DNA from: Janthinobacterium agaricidamnosum NBRC 102515 = DSM 9628
GTDB lineage: Bacteria; Pseudomonadota; Gammaproteobacteria; Burkholderiales; Burkholderiaceae_D
Reading direction: 5' to 3'
DNA: 64,000 nt
Assembly (NCBI RefSeq): GCF_000723165.1
Contig: NZ_HG322949.1
Coordinates: forward strand, 255,220-319,219
Below are positions 7,722 to 16,646 of this stretch, piece by piece. How positions within the stretch are numbered: the first letter of the stretch is position 1; each line of letters starts with the position of its first letter. Under the pieces are notes generated by a model. The model saw nothing but the letters and a program-made list of their open reading frames with translations, did no database searches and had not been told where the DNA came from. A program made the translations under genes and the position numbers.

Positions 7722-9425
7722 TTAGCGCGCGGCCTTGAATTCTGCGCCTCGGTTCCAGACCGGACGTTGTTTGCTGTCTTGCGCCGCGTCGTAGCCGATA
7801 TGGAACAGCAGCGCCACGTCGTCGACCGCGCCGCGCATGTCCCAGCCGGGCATGACGACGTCGCTGACCTTGTGGTAATCGTGGGCAATGTATTGCTCGA
7901 CTTTATCCTTGCCGTAGCCTGGCGGCTTGCCGATGAAGTCGTTGCCGTCCTTCAGGTAGACTCCCGGCACGCCGACCTTGGCGAATTCAAACTGGTCGGC
8001 GCGGTAGAACGAGCCCCGTTCGGTCTTGGTATCGGGCAGCGCCACGCGGCCTTGCCATCGTGCGGCCTTGGCCACCAGTTCGTCGCTGGTCGATTTGCCG
8101 TAGCCGACGATTTCGATATCCCTGGTACGGCCCCACAGGTTCAAGCCGTCGACGTTGATGTTGAGCACGGTCTTGTTCAGCGGTACCAAAGGATGGCGCG
8201 CGTAATATTGCGCGCCGAGCAGGCCGCGTTCCTCGCCGGTGGTCATCAGGAACAATATGCTGCGTTTCGGTGCCACGCGCAGCGCCTTGTAGGCCTTGGC
8301 CACTTCCAGCAGCGCCGCCACGCCGGACGCATTGTCCCTGGCGCCATGGAAGATTTGCTGCGTGCGCGGCCCCGGCAAGCTGGTGTCGATGCCGAAATGG
8401 TCCCAGTGCGCGCTATAGATGATGTATTCGTTTTTCAGCAGCGGGTCGGAACCCTCGATCTTGCCGATCACATTGTTGGAGCCGACGTCGCGCCAGGTGC
8501 TGTCGGCGCCGATGGTGGCCGTCACGTCCAGCGGCACCGGCTTGAAGTCGCGCGACAGGGCGGTTTTTTTCAGCGTGTCGAAATCGTAGCCGACCGAGCG
8601 GAAAATATCCTTGGCGCGGTCCAGTTGTATCCAGCCCGGCAGCAGCGGGAAATCCGGATTGGCGCCATCGCTTTTAATCGCGAAATTTTCGCGGCCCCAG
8701 CTGTTTTGCACTACTTCGTATGGATAGGCCGCGGGCTTGGTTTCATGCACGATCAGCGCGGCGGCGGCGCCGGCCTTGGCTGCCATTTCGAATTTATAGG
8801 TCCAGCGGCCGTAATAGGTCATCGCCTTGCCGCCGAACATGGCCGGATCGAGGCGCGATGGATCGCGCGGATCGGGAATCGCCGGATCGTTGATCAGCAT
8901 CAGCAAGGTCTTGCCGCGCAAATCGACCCCCTTGTAATCGTCCCACTGGTATTCCGGCGCCTGCACGCCATAACCGACAAAGACGATTTCCGACGCTGGA
9001 ATCTCCAGTTTGGCGGTCGGATTCGGCGACCAGGCGACGAAGTCTTGCGGGAAGCTCAAGGTCGTGCTCTTGGCGCCGGTCGAAAAACGGAAGGTGGGCT
9101 GGGACGTGACGGCCAGCAGCGGCACTTTCTGGAAATACGATCCATCCGGATTACCCGGCGCCAATCCCAATTTGACGAATTGACGGCGCAGGTACTCGGT
9201 TGTCGCGAGTTCGCCGGGCGTGCCGGGCGAGCGGCCTTCAAAATCGTCCGACGCCAGCATCTTGATGTGGCCCAGCAAGCTGGCGCCGTCGATTTTCCTG
9301 GCGGCCGCCACGGCGGCGGCGGGCGCGCGCGTGGCCGGCGCGGCGATGGCGGTGCTGGCCATGCCGGCCGTCAAGATCAGCGTCAGCGTGGTGTATGCCT
9401 GTGCCGCGGCGAATGTCTTTTTCAT
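7722..9425 (-). CDS. Secreted M28-family zinc aminopeptidase with PA domain
   Basis: A 567-residue exported peptidase. The start at 9425 (MKKTFAAAQAY) gives a clean signal peptide ending around AIAAPA; the longer frame upstream would bury it. A protease-associated (PA) insertion lies at about 165-250. The M28 catalytic core follows: AHWDHFG near 339 (metal ligands), GARDNASG near 361, TTGEERGLLG near 396 with the catalytic and metal-binding glutamates, NVDGLN, and a late histidine in AHDYHKVSD. The family removes N-terminal residues from peptides. It presumably acts in the periplasm or outside the cell. Confidence 0.92.
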   Translation of the reverse strand: MKKTFAAAQAYTTLTLILTAGMASTAIAAPATRAPAAAVAAARKIDGASLLGHIKMLASDDFEGRSPGTPGELATTEYLRRQFVKLGLAPGNPDGSYFQKVPLLAVTSQPTFRFSTGAKSTTLSFPQDFVAWSPNPTAKLEIPASEIVFVGYGVQAPEYQWDDYKGVDLRGKTLLMLINDPAIPDPRDPSRLDPAMFGGKAMTYYGRWTYKFEMAAKAGAAAALIVHETKPAAYPYEVVQNSWGRENFAIKSDGANPDFPLLPGWIQLDRAKDIFRSVGYDFDTLKKTALSRDFKPVPLDVTATIGADSTWRDVGSNNVIGKIEGSDPLLKNEYIIYSAHWDHFGIDTSLPGPRTQQIFHGARDNASGVAALLEVAKAYKALRVAPKRSILFLMTTGEERGLLGAQYYARHPLVPLNKTVLNINVDGLNLWGRTRDIEIVGYGKSTSDELVAKAARWQGRVALPDTKTERGSFYRADQFEFAKVGVPGVYLKDGNDFIGKPPGYGKDKVEQYIAHDYHKVSDVVMPGWDMRGAVDDVALLFHIGYDAAQDSKQRPVWNRGAEFKAAR

Positions 9426-9652
9426 GGGATATCGATGGATCGGTGGATGGACGGGAAAGATGCGTGCAAGTCTGTCATTCTGACACATTTTTTTGCGCGG
9501 CAACTGCAAGGCTGGCCATTTGCTGGCCGCCGGGCGGCTGTTGTAAGTTGCAACAGATTAACAGTAATGTTGGTTAAACATTGTTTATTCGCATGAAATT
9601 TAGCAGGCTTACGTCGTATTGTGGGGCTGTCTGATATCGCCGGAGACCCCAC

Positions 9653-11278
9653 ATGAAAAAGCTTTCGTTTCAACAAAAATTATGGATACCGCTGCTGTGC
9701 AGCCTGCTGTGTATTACCGGTATCTTCGTGTATGACGCCTTTGAAGTGCGCAAGATACGCATCGAAGAGCGCAGCGCCGACCTGAGCAATATCGCCGACC
9801 TGGGCCTGAGCACCATCAAGCTGTTTGGCGAACAGGCCGCGGCCGGCAAGATCAGCAAGGAACAGGCGCAAGAGCAGGCTACCGCGATCATCAAGAATAT
9901 GCGCTTCGGCAAAGACGGTTATCTGACCATCACCAACTTCGACGGTTATGCCTTGATGAACCCGTTCAAGCCCGAAAACAATGGCAAGAACATGATCGAC
10001 TTCCAGGACGCCAACGGCACGTATATGTACCGCGATATCGTGGCGGCCGGCATGAGCGAGACCGGCGCCGGTTTTGTGCGCTACGTGTGGCCGCGGCCGG
10101 GGCAGAGCGGGGCGGTGCCGAAACTGAGCCGGGTGGCCGGTTACAAGCCGTGGCGCTGGAATGTGATGGTCGGCGTCTACATGGACGATATCGACCAGGC
10201 GTTCCAGGCCGCGCTGTGGAAATCGCTGGGCTTGCTGGTGATCTTGTGCGGGGCGTTGTCGGCGATCGTCATCGCGATCAACCGCAGCCTGCGCCATGCG
10301 CTCGGCGGCGAACCGGAATATGCGGCGCAAGTGGCTGAAAAAATTTCGCACAACGACTTGAGCGGCACGGTCACCACTCATGCCGATGACAAGGGCAGCG
10401 TACTGTTTGCGATGAAAACCATGCAAAGCAACCTGGCCAGCACCATTGCCGAAATTCGCCACAGCGCCGACACCATCGCCACCGCCTCGCGTGAAATTGC
10501 CAGCGGCAATATGGACTTGTCGGCGCGCACCGAAATGCAAGCCAGCTCGCTGGAAGAAACCGCCGCCTCGATGGAACAATTGACGTCGACCGTCGCCCAC
10601 AATGTGCAAAACGCGGTGCAGGCGAACCAGTTGGCCAAGGCGGCGTCCGAAGTGGCGCAGCAGGGCGGCGCGGTGGTGGCCAAAGTCATCGACACGATGC
10701 AGACCATCAACGATTCGGCAACCCGTATCGTCGATATCATCAGCGTCATCGACGGCATCGCGTTCCAGACCAATATCCTGGCGCTGAACGCGGCCGTCGA
10801 AGCGGCGCGGGCCGGCGAGCAGGGACGCGGTTTCGCAGTGGTGGCGACCGAGGTGCGCAACCTGGCGCACCGCAGCGCGGCGGCGGCCAAGGAAATCAAG
10901 GTGCTGATCGGCGATTCGGTCGACAGTATCGCCGCCGGCAGCGCGCTGGTGGCGCAGGCCGGCACCACCATGGACCAGGTGGTGGCCAGCGTGTCGCGGG
11001 TGACCGACATCATGTCCGAAATCACCGCCGCCTCGCACGAGCAAAGCACCGGCATCGGCCACGTCAACCAGGCGATCACGGAAATGGATGGCGTCACCCA
11101 GCAAAACGCGGCGCTGGTGGAACAGGCGGCCGCGGCGGCGGGCAGCTTGCAGGATCAGGCCGGCAACCTGGCGCAGCTGGTGTCGCGCTTCGAGCTGGAG
11201 GAAGCGGCTCCGGTACGCCCTGCGGCGACGCCGCGCGGCGCCCCGGCCAGGCCGGGGCGCGGACTGGTCCTGCAGTAA
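9653..11278 (+). CDS. Methyl-accepting chemotaxis protein with single Cache domain
   Basis: A 541-residue transmembrane chemoreceptor. TM1 spans about residues 10-27; residues 40-185 form a periplasmic Cache-type sensor ([35 protein letters not shown]); TM2 is about 191-209. A HAMP-like linker leads to the coiled-coil signalling domain with the invariant hairpin tip, [29 protein letters not shown], shown here only by its key residues. The C-terminus has no obvious NWETF-type CheR docking pentapeptide. Start ATG 9653 is preceded by GGAGA. The ligand is unknown; Cache sensors of this class usually bind small carboxylates. It is monocistronic and convergent with the lipoprotein gene downstream. 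Confidence 0.95.
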   Translation: MKKLSFQQKLWIPLLCSLLCITGIFVYDAFEVRKIRIEERSADLSNIADLGLSTIKLFGEQAAAGKISKEQAQEQATAIIKNMRFGKDGYLTITNFDGYALMNPFKPENNGKNMIDFQDANGTYMYRDIVAAGMSETGAGFVRYVWPRPGQSGAVPKLSRVAGYKPWRWNVMVGVYMDDIDQAFQAALWKSLGLLVILCGALSAIVIAINRSLRHALGGEPEYAAQVAEKISHNDLSGTVTTHADDKGSVLFAMKTMQSNLASTIAEIRHSADTIATASREIASGNMDLSARTEMQASSLEETAASMEQLTSTVAHNVQNAVQANQLAKAASEVAQQGGAVVAKVIDTMQTINDSATRIVDIISVIDGIAFQTNILALNAAVEAARAGEQGRGFAVVATEVRNLAHRSAAAAKEIKVLIGDSVDSIAAGSALVAQAGTTMDQVVASVSRVTDIMSEITAASHEQSTGIGHVNQAITEMDGVTQQNAALVEQAAAAAGSLQDQAGNLAQLVSRFELEEAAPVRPAATPRGAPARPGRGLVLQ

Positions 11279-11279
11279 T

Positions 11280-11729
11280 TTATTGGGCTGGAGCAGTTGT
11301 TCCGGCGGCGCCGGCCGGCGCCCCGGACTCCGGCACGAACACCAGCTTGTTGTCGTCCTGTACCTCGAAGGCGCCGACCGGCTGGCCCAGGTCGGCCTTC
11401 GGATCGTTCTGCAATTCCACCAGCTTATTGCAGGTATTCGTTTCCGCCTGCCATAACTGATTGCCGAGACGGATATTCCACAAGCCGTCGCCGGCGGCAA
11501 ACACTTCCACCTTGACATCTTCCGCTACCGCCGTGGCCAGCGTATGGCGGCGCTGGCAATCCGGCAGGTGCGACACCATCAGCGTCACATTGGCCTGGTC
11601 TTGCCAGAAGTAATCTTGCTGGCGCCGCACGCTCAGTGCATAGTCGCGTCCATCGATGTAGTACGAGGCGCTGTCGTTGACACAAGCTGTCAGCAGCATG
11701 GGCATCAAAAGGATCAGGAGCTTGCGCAT
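11280..11729 (-). CDS. Small lipoprotein, function unknown
   Basis: The start at 11729 (MRKLLILLMPMLLTAC) gives a textbook lipoprotein signal peptide with lipobox LTAC; a longer in-frame start at 11756 would place nine residues before it. The mature part has two cysteines (DCQRR and NTCNK) that could form a disulfide, and a low-complexity alanine/glycine tail. It ends one base from the chemoreceptor stop, so the two genes converge with no room for a separate terminator. I do not recognise the family. Confidence 0.8.
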   Translation of the reverse strand: MRKLLILLMPMLLTACVNDSASYYIDGRDYALSVRRQQDYFWQDQANVTLMVSHLPDCQRRHTLATAVAEDVKVEVFAAGDGLWNIRLGNQLWQAETNTCNKLVELQNDPKADLGQPVGAFEVQDDNKLVFVPESGAPAGAAGTTAPAQ

Positions 11730-11944
11730 GGCGTTGTTTTCCACGTTGTTTTCCATATTCTACAGCGACACCAATCGAAGCAACAAAACGCAGGGCGCAC
11801 CGCCGAAATAAGCCGGCGCCATGCCGTTTCCGCTTACGTGGCATTATATCGGTGCAAGCCTGTCGCGGCGCGACGATTGTCAACGGTCGTATTGAAATCG
11901 CGAAGATCCGCGGTAGGCATCCTTTTACATCAGAGAGAGAACCG

Positions 11945-12646
11945 ATGATCGATCTGTATTACTGGACCACGCCGAACGGCCACAAAATCACGATGCTGCT
12001 GGAAGAAGCAGGCATCCCCTACAACATCATCCCTGTGCATATCGGCAAGGGCGAGCAATTCAAGCCGGCATTCCTGGCGATCGCGCCGAACAACCGCATC
12101 CCGGCGATTGTCGACCAGGCGCCGCTGGATGGCGGTCCGCCGATTGCGCTGTTCGAATCGGGCGCCATCCTGCAATACCTGGCTGAAAAAAGCGGCAAGT
12201 TCTTGCCCGGCGACGTGCGCGGCCGCGCCGAAGTCAGCCAGTGGCTGTTTTGGCAGATGGGCGGACTGGGGCCGATGGCCGGCCAGAACCACCATTTTGT
12301 GCAATATGCGCCGGAAGCGATCGAGTACGCGATCGCCCGCTACGTGAATGAAACCAACCGCCTGTACGGCGTGCTGGACCGGCGCCTGGCCGACCGCGCC
12401 TTCGTCGCCGGCGACGACTATTCGATCGCCGACATGGCGATCTATCCGTGGATCGTGCCGCATCAGCGGCAGCGCCAGGATCTGGCCGACTTCCCGCACC
12501 TGGCGCGCTGGTTCGCGGCCGTCGCGGCGCGCCCGGCAACCCAGCGCGCCTACGCCCGCGCGGCGGAAGTCAATCTGCAGCCGACCGTCAGCGAAGACTC
12601 GAAGAAAGTGCTGTTTGGCCAGACCGCGCAGCATAGGCCGGTGTGA
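11945..12646 (+). CDS. Glutathione S-transferase family protein, Nu-class (YfcG/YghU-like)
   Basis: A 233-residue GST. The start at 11945 (MIDLYYWTTPNGHK) follows an AGAGAGAG tract; the open frame further upstream has no homology. The N-terminal thioredoxin-like domain contains TTPNGHKITMLLEE, where the T-x-N motif is typical of disulfide-bond oxidoreductases YfcG and YghU, and FESGAILQYLAEKSG binds glutathione. The C-terminal helical domain has the N-capping motif YSIADMAIYPW. Family members act as glutathione-dependent disulfide reductases or peroxidases. A decayed copy of its 3' half is found at about 13150-13320, inside the bufferin duplication. Confidence 0.92.
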   Translation: MIDLYYWTTPNGHKITMLLEEAGIPYNIIPVHIGKGEQFKPAFLAIAPNNRIPAIVDQAPLDGGPPIALFESGAILQYLAEKSGKFLPGDVRGRAEVSQWLFWQMGGLGPMAGQNHHFVQYAPEAIEYAIARYVNETNRLYGVLDRRLADRAFVAGDDYSIADMAIYPWIVPHQRQRQDLADFPHLARWFAAVAARPATQRAYARAAEVNLQPTVSEDSKKVLFGQTAQHRPV

Positions 12647-12731
12647 TGCTGTCGGCCGCTACTGTCGTATCGGGCCAGGAGCGGCCTGTATGGCAGATGT
12701 GGTGAGCGATAAAAATATTTTCTCCAGGTGT

Positions 12732-12759
12732 GTAAGTAATTTGTATGTGACAACGACAG
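12732..12759 (+). promoter_or_regulatory. Putative ECF-sigma promoter of first bufferin precursor gene
   Basis: GTAAGT and CGACAG are separated by exactly 16 bases. The same two hexamers with the same spacer length occur upstream of the second copy (13353-13380), although the spacer sequences differ. A GTAAnn element and a CGxC-type element 16 bases apart resemble promoters for ECF sigma factors, which are known to control many bufferin operons. No ECF gene is in this window. Confidence 0.5.
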
Positions 12760-12848
12760 AGTTATAAGCCGAAACATTGCGCCTGATTATGCAGCTGGTT
12801 TCGTCCCCAAGATGTCCGACCCCACCACTTAAATATTTGGAGTAAATC

Positions 12849-13127
12849 ATGAATAACGCTATCACCACCATCAAATCCGGCGCCCTGATCGCAGCTGCTG
12901 TCGCCGCCATGGCTTTGTCGGGTTCGGTATTGGCCGCCACCAGCAGCGTTTCCGCCGGCGACAGCGTCAGCTGCGCAGGCATCAACAGCTGCAAGGGCCA
13001 AAGCGACTGTGCCACTGCGGAAAACGCCTGCAAGGGCCAAAACACTTGCAAGGGTCACGGTTTCGTCAAGGCCAAGGCCGGCGAATGCCTGGCAAAACAA
13101 GGCAAGATCATCGATCTGGATAAATAA
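12849..13127 (+). CDS. bufA2: BufA2-family bufferin precursor, copy 1
   Basis: Bufferins are ribosomally made, post-translationally modified periplasmic peptides that bind copper or other metals. This 92-residue precursor has a signal peptide ([13 protein letters not shown] to VLAATS) and a cysteine-rich core with six cysteines in [26 protein letters not shown] and GEC, the pattern of the BufA2 family. It starts at ATG 12849 with GGAGT upstream. The modification enzymes BufB and BufC follow downstream. It differs from the second copy at only about four residues (L/M, D/E, Q/K, D/N). Confidence 0.92.
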   Translation: MNNAITTIKSGALIAAAVAAMALSGSVLAATSSVSAGDSVSCAGINSCKGQSDCATAENACKGQNTCKGHGFVKAKAGECLAKQGKIIDLDK

Positions 13128-13149
13128 TCCGCCTCTGTTACAGAGCGTG

Positions 13150-13320
13150 TGCAGCAGGCCGGCTATCCGATGACTCGCTACGTGAATGCAAGCAAGCCCC
13201 TGTAATCGGGGGGCTGGTTCGCGGCTAGCGCGGCGCAGCCGGCAGCCCGGTGCGGCCGGCGTGATGTGGCCGCGATTTGCGGCCTGTCCAAGCTTGCTTA
13301 TACCTGTATTGCAGGTCTGG
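13150..13320 (+). pseudogene. Decayed remnant of glutathione S-transferase 3' region
   Basis: CGCTACGTGAATG at 13177 onward matches the GST gene at about 12339, and GGCTGGTTCGCGGC near 13212 matches the GST segment near 12507; a third match continues past the GST stop (GGCCGGCGTGATG, CCTGTAT). Internal deletions and an in-frame TAG show it is non-functional. It occupies most of the 342-bp gap between the two bufferin precursor genes. Confidence 0.75.
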
Positions 13321-13352
13321 CAGACGAATAAAAAATATTTTTTTAAAGTTGT

Positions 13353-13380
13353 GTAAGTAATTTACTTGCCGAAACGACAG
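13353..13380 (+). promoter_or_regulatory. Putative ECF-sigma promoter of second bufferin precursor gene
   Basis: GTAAGT and CGACAG again 16 bases apart, about 90 bases upstream of the second precursor ATG. The hexamers are preserved between copies while the spacer and surroundings have drifted, which supports their being functional elements. Confidence 0.5.
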
Positions 13381-13469
13381 AGCTATAGTCGAAACACTGT
13401 GCCATCTGATACCGGCCAGTTTTGACTCCTGGATGTTTGACCCCACCACTAATGCACTTGGAGAACATA

Positions 13470-13748
13470 ATGAATAACGCTATCACCACCATCAAATCCG
13501 GCGCCCTGATCGCAGCTGCTGTCGCCGCCATGGCCATGTCGGGCTCGGTACTGGCCGCTACCAGCAGCGTTTCCGCCGGCGACAGCGTCAGCTGCGCAGG
13601 CATCAATAGCTGCAAAGGCCAAAGCGAATGCGCCACCGCGGAAAACGCCTGCAAAGGCCAAAACACCTGCAAAGGCCACGGTTTCGTCAAAGCCAAAGCC
13701 GGCGAATGCCTGGCCAAAAAAGGCAAAATCATCAATCTGGATAAATAA
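13470..13748 (+). CDS. bufA2: BufA2-family bufferin precursor, copy 2
   Basis: This 92-residue precursor is nearly identical to copy 1, with the same signal peptide, the same six cysteines and the same LDK ending. The start at 13470 (MNNAITT) is chosen by comparison with copy 1 and has GGAGA upstream; the frame is open further upstream but is non-conserved. It is directly followed by a GC-rich hairpin and then bufB and bufC. Since copy 1 has its own conserved promoter, both copies are probably expressed, raising precursor dose. Confidence 0.92.
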   Translation: MNNAITTIKSGALIAAAVAAMAMSGSVLAATSSVSAGDSVSCAGINSCKGQSECATAENACKGQNTCKGHGFVKAKAGECLAKKGKIINLDK

Positions 13749-13756
13749 TCCTGTCG

Positions 13757-13782
13757 GGCGGCGCCGGTTTCCCGGCGCCGCC
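13757..13782 (+). promoter_or_regulatory. Strong GC hairpin between bufferin precursor and bufB
   Basis: A perfect 11-base-pair stem (GGCGGCGCCGG pairing with CCGGCGCCGCC) with a four-base loop lies in the gap before bufB. No T-tract follows, so it is not a standard terminator. It may stabilise the upstream precursor mRNA end or attenuate read-through, giving more precursor than enzyme. Confidence 0.55.
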
Positions 13783-13830
13783 TGCCGCTGTATTGATATG
13801 TTGACGATGATACCGACCAGACAGAGCGCC

Positions 13831-14688
13831 ATGCCAGCCAACCTCACCCAGCCATCGCCAGGCTTTGGCCTCGGCTTGCGTCCCAGCCATTACAACGACT
13901 TGCTCCATACCAGCCCGGCCACGTCCGGCATCGACTGGTTTGAAATCCTGTCCGAAAATTACATGGTTCCCGGCGGCAAACCGCTGGCCATGCTGGATGC
14001 GATACGGCAGGATTATCCGATGGTGATGCATGGTGTTTCGATGTCGATCGGCACGCCGGAAGGTCCGTCTGACGACTACCTGCGCCAGTTGAAGGCGCTG
14101 ATGCAGCGGGTGCAGCCGCTGTGGCTGTCCGACCATTTATGCTGGACCGGCATGCATGGCAAGAATATGCACGACCTGTTCCCGCTGCCTTACACCGATG
14201 AAGCGATCAAAACCGTGGTGCGCAATGTGCGCCGCGTACAAGATTACCTGGAGCGTCCGATCTTGCTGGAAAACGTCTCCAGCTACCTGACCTACAATGC
14301 CGACACGTTCCAGGAATGGGATTTCGTGGCCGCCGTGGCGGAAGAATCCGACAGCCTGATTTTGCTGGACGTGAACAATATCTATGTCAGCAGCGTCAAC
14401 CACGGCTTCGACCCGGCCATGTATTTGCGCGCGATGCCGGCCAAGCGGGTGCAGCAAATCCACCTCGCCGGGCACAGCGTGCAAGAGGGCTGCATCATCG
14501 ATACGCATGACCGCGCGGTATCCGATCCGGTGTGGGCGCTGTATGCCGACGCGTTGCGCCGCTTCGGCCCGGTCGCCACGATGATCGAGCGCGACGACAA
14601 TATCCCGCCCTTGCCCGAACTGGCCGCCGAATTGCAGCGCGCGCGTACGCTGGCCGGCAGCGTATTGCATGCCGAGGAGGCCGCATGA
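13831..14688 (+). CDS. bufB: BufB, DUF692-family bufferin-modifying enzyme
   Basis: BufB belongs to the DUF692 (MNIO, MbnB-like) family: TIM-barrel multinuclear iron oxygenases that convert cysteines in RiPP precursors to metal-binding heterocycles such as thiooxazoles. Visible family features include GLGLRPSHY near the N-terminus, [51 protein letters not shown] and HLAGHS, which supply the iron-binding histidines, aspartates and glutamates. I chose ATG 13831 ([11 protein letters not shown]) over ATG 13798 because the family sequence begins shortly after it. Its stop overlaps the bufC start by four bases (ATGA), implying coupled translation. Confidence 0.95.
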   Translation: MPANLTQPSPGFGLGLRPSHYNDLLHTSPATSGIDWFEILSENYMVPGGKPLAMLDAIRQDYPMVMHGVSMSIGTPEGPSDDYLRQLKALMQRVQPLWLSDHLCWTGMHGKNMHDLFPLPYTDEAIKTVVRNVRRVQDYLERPILLENVSSYLTYNADTFQEWDFVAAVAEESDSLILLDVNNIYVSSVNHGFDPAMYLRAMPAKRVQQIHLAGHSVQEGCIIDTHDRAVSDPVWALYADALRRFGPVATMIERDDNIPPLPELAAELQRARTLAGSVLHAEEAA

Positions 14689-15464
14689 GCGGCTTGCAAC
14701 AGATCCAGAGCGATTTCCAGCATTACGTGTTGGGCGGCGCCGGCGATCCCGATGGGAAACCTCCGGCCATCGCCGCCGCCATTTCCGAACAGTTCGGCTT
14801 GAATGCCGAACAAAGGCTGGCGATTTATTACAATTCCTACCGCAGCCGCATGCGCGAAGCGCTGTCGGAATCGTTCGATAAAACCTGGTCGTATGTCGGC
14901 GACGACATGTTTGCCGACCTGGCGAGTTCCTACCTGGACGCCCATCCGTCCGAGTTCCGCAGCCTGCGCTGGTATGGCGGCCAGTTTGCCGCGCATGTCG
15001 CGGCCGAGTTGCCGGATTATCCCTTTGTTGCCGAACTGGCGGCGTTCGAATGGTCGCTGGGCCTGGCGTTCGACGCGTCCGATGTGGCGCCGCTGAATGC
15101 TGGCGACCTGAGCATGGTGGCGCCGGACGAATGGGCCGGCCTGAGATTCGGCTTGCATCCATCGGTGCAATTGCTGGCGCTGCACTGGAATGCCGTGGCC
15201 TTGTGGCAAACATTAGGTGAGGACATGACACCGCCCGATGCGCTGGAGTCGGCCGAGGCGACCTGCTGGCTGGTATGGCGCACCGCCGGCCAGCCGCATT
15301 TCCGTTCGCTGAGCCCGCTGGAATTTGCGGCGCTGGATGGCATCCGCCAAGGCCAGTCGTTCGGCGAAATTTGCGACCTGGCGAATGGCGACGGCGAATT
15401 GGTGTTGCGCCTGGCCGGTTTTCTGCAAACCTGGCTGGCGCAGGAAATGCTGATCAAACCTTAA
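14685..15464 (+). CDS. bufC: BufC, DUF2063-family partner of BufB
   Basis: BufC is the DUF2063 partner (MbnC-like) that binds the precursor and presents it to BufB. The 259-residue protein starts at 14685 ([14 protein letters not shown]) in an ATGA overlap with bufB. The N-terminal half carries the DUF2063 pattern: [21 protein letters not shown], then [13 protein letters not shown] and [13 protein letters not shown]. The C-terminal half is the variable recognition part. It ends the plus-strand bufferin operon and converges with the FMN oxidase gene. A GGCCGC/GCGGCC dyad lies 14 bases after the stop, but the T-run is too far away for a confident terminator. Confidence 0.93.
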   Translation: MSGLQQIQSDFQHYVLGGAGDPDGKPPAIAAAISEQFGLNAEQRLAIYYNSYRSRMREALSESFDKTWSYVGDDMFADLASSYLDAHPSEFRSLRWYGGQFAAHVAAELPDYPFVAELAAFEWSLGLAFDASDVAPLNAGDLSMVAPDEWAGLRFGLHPSVQLLALHWNAVALWQTLGEDMTPPDALESAEATCWLVWRTAGQPHFRSLSPLEFAALDGIRQGQSFGEICDLANGDGELVLRLAGFLQTWLAQEMLIKP

Positions 15465-15519
15465 ACCAATGTGCGCAGGCCGCGGCTAAAGCGGCCGGCG
15501 GCGTCAAGGTTTGTTTTTT

Positions 15520-16644
15520 CTATTCGCGGAAAATCAGCGCGCTTGAAATGTCGGCCACCGTCTTGCAGCCGCACAAGGCCATCGCGACTTCCAGTTCATC
15601 GCGCAGCAGGCGCAGCACGTGGGCCACGCCCATCGCGCCGGCATTGTGCAGTCCGTAAATATACGGCCGGCCGATCAGTACCGCGTTGGCGCCCAGCGCG
15701 ATGGCTTTCAGCACGTCGGTGCCGCGCCGGATGCCGCCATCGGCCAGAATCGGAAAATCGGCCGACACGGCGCCGCGTATGCGCGGCAATACGGCGGCGG
15801 CGGCGGGCGCCGTGTCGAGCGTGCGTCCGCCGTGATTCGACACGATGATGCCGGCCGCATTCACTTGTTCGGCCTGGCGCGCGTCGTCCGGATGCAATAT
15901 GCCTTTGAGCAGGATCGGCAGCGAGGTGATGCTTTGCAGCCAGGCGATGTCGTCCCAGGTCGGCGCGGCGTGCAGCAAGCCGTCGAACAAGGCGCTCTGG
16001 CCTGCGTGCAGATTCAGTGCCGGCGCTGGTGGCATGCCGGCCAGGTTGACCGCCGATATGCCTTCCGGCAAGCGGAAACCGGCGCGCCGCTCGCGGTCGC
16101 GCACGCCGCCGGTGGGCGCATCGACGGTCAGCACCAGCGCTTCATAGCCGGCTTGTTCGGCGCGTTGTACCAGTTCGCGGCTGAAGCCCCGGTCGTGCTG
16201 CAAATACAGCTGGAACCACAGCGGACCGCGCTGCTGCAGACCCAGCACGGCGCGGGCGACGATGTCGAGCGCCACGCTCGCTTGGGTGCTGTGGATGATG
16301 CCGGCGCCCTGCATCGCCGCTGCGAAGCTGGACGCCAGTTCGCCGTCCGGGTGCGCTAGGCGCTGCAAGGCCACCGGCGCCAGCAGGATCGGATGTTCGA
16401 GCGTGCGGCCCAGCAAGTCGGTGCGCGTGTGGCCGCCAGCCAGCGCACGCAGCACGCGCGGCTGCAACGACAATTTGTTCCAGCCGTCGCGATTGTTTTG
16501 CACGGTAATTTCATCGGCCGCGCCGCCGCTGAAATAGGCCAGCGCATGGGCGTCGAGTTGGCTACGCGCATGGGCTTCATGGTCGGCCAGGCTGAGGATG
16601 CCGGCCGGAACCGCTTGCAATACGGGGAGATCGCTCATGGTCAT
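15520..16644 (-). CDS. FMN-dependent alpha-hydroxy-acid oxidase/dehydrogenase
   Basis: A member of the lactate dehydrogenase/glycolate oxidase family, which oxidises L-2-hydroxy acids with FMN. About 374 residues. Visible signatures are YFSGGAADEIT near the N-terminus, QLYLQHDRG, VLTVDAPTGGVRDRERR, LLKGILHPDDA, the catalytic histidine region SNHGGRTLD, and the phosphate-binding ILADGGIRRGTDVLKAIALGA. The start at 16644 (MTMSDLPVLQ) lies three bases after the piuC-like stop; ATG 16638 is an alternative. It is the last gene of the receptor operon, and its link to iron uptake is only positional. Confidence 0.92.
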   Translation of the reverse strand: MTMSDLPVLQAVPAGILSLADHEAHARSQLDAHALAYFSGGAADEITVQNNRDGWNKLSLQPRVLRALAGGHTRTDLLGRTLEHPILLAPVALQRLAHPDGELASSFAAAMQGAGIIHSTQASVALDIVARAVLGLQQRGPLWFQLYLQHDRGFSRELVQRAEQAGYEALVLTVDAPTGGVRDRERRAGFRLPEGISAVNLAGMPPAPALNLHAGQSALFDGLLHAAPTWDDIAWLQSITSLPILLKGILHPDDARQAEQVNAAGIIVSNHGGRTLDTAPAAAAVLPRIRGAVSADFPILADGGIRRGTDVLKAIALGANAVLIGRPYIYGLHNAGAMGVAHVLRLLRDELEVAMALCGCKTVADISSALIFRE

Positions 16645-16646
16645 GT

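Larger units (their letters stand above)
12290..13748. repeat. Tandem duplication covering GST 3' end, promoter and bufferin precursor gene
   Basis: The stretch from about 12290 to 13127 (GST 3' part, intergenic promoter, first precursor gene) corresponds to 13130-13748. The precursor coding parts are nearly identical, the promoter-leader parts are clearly alignable (shared GTGTAAGTAATTT, AACGACAGAG, GACCCCACCACT), and the GST-derived part is decayed with deletions. The offset between the two precursor starts is 621 bases. The two halves have therefore been under very different selection since duplication. Confidence 0.85.

Noticed and set aside
12849..13748. Metallothionein-like toxin/antitoxin pair
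   Set aside because: The two cysteine-rich peptides are near-identical, have signal peptides, and are followed by DUF692 and DUF2063 genes, which identifies a bufferin operon.
15478..15520. Rho-independent terminator after bufC
   Set aside because: The GGCCGC/GCGGCC stem is present but the T-run begins about 15 bases after it, so it is not a convincing terminator.
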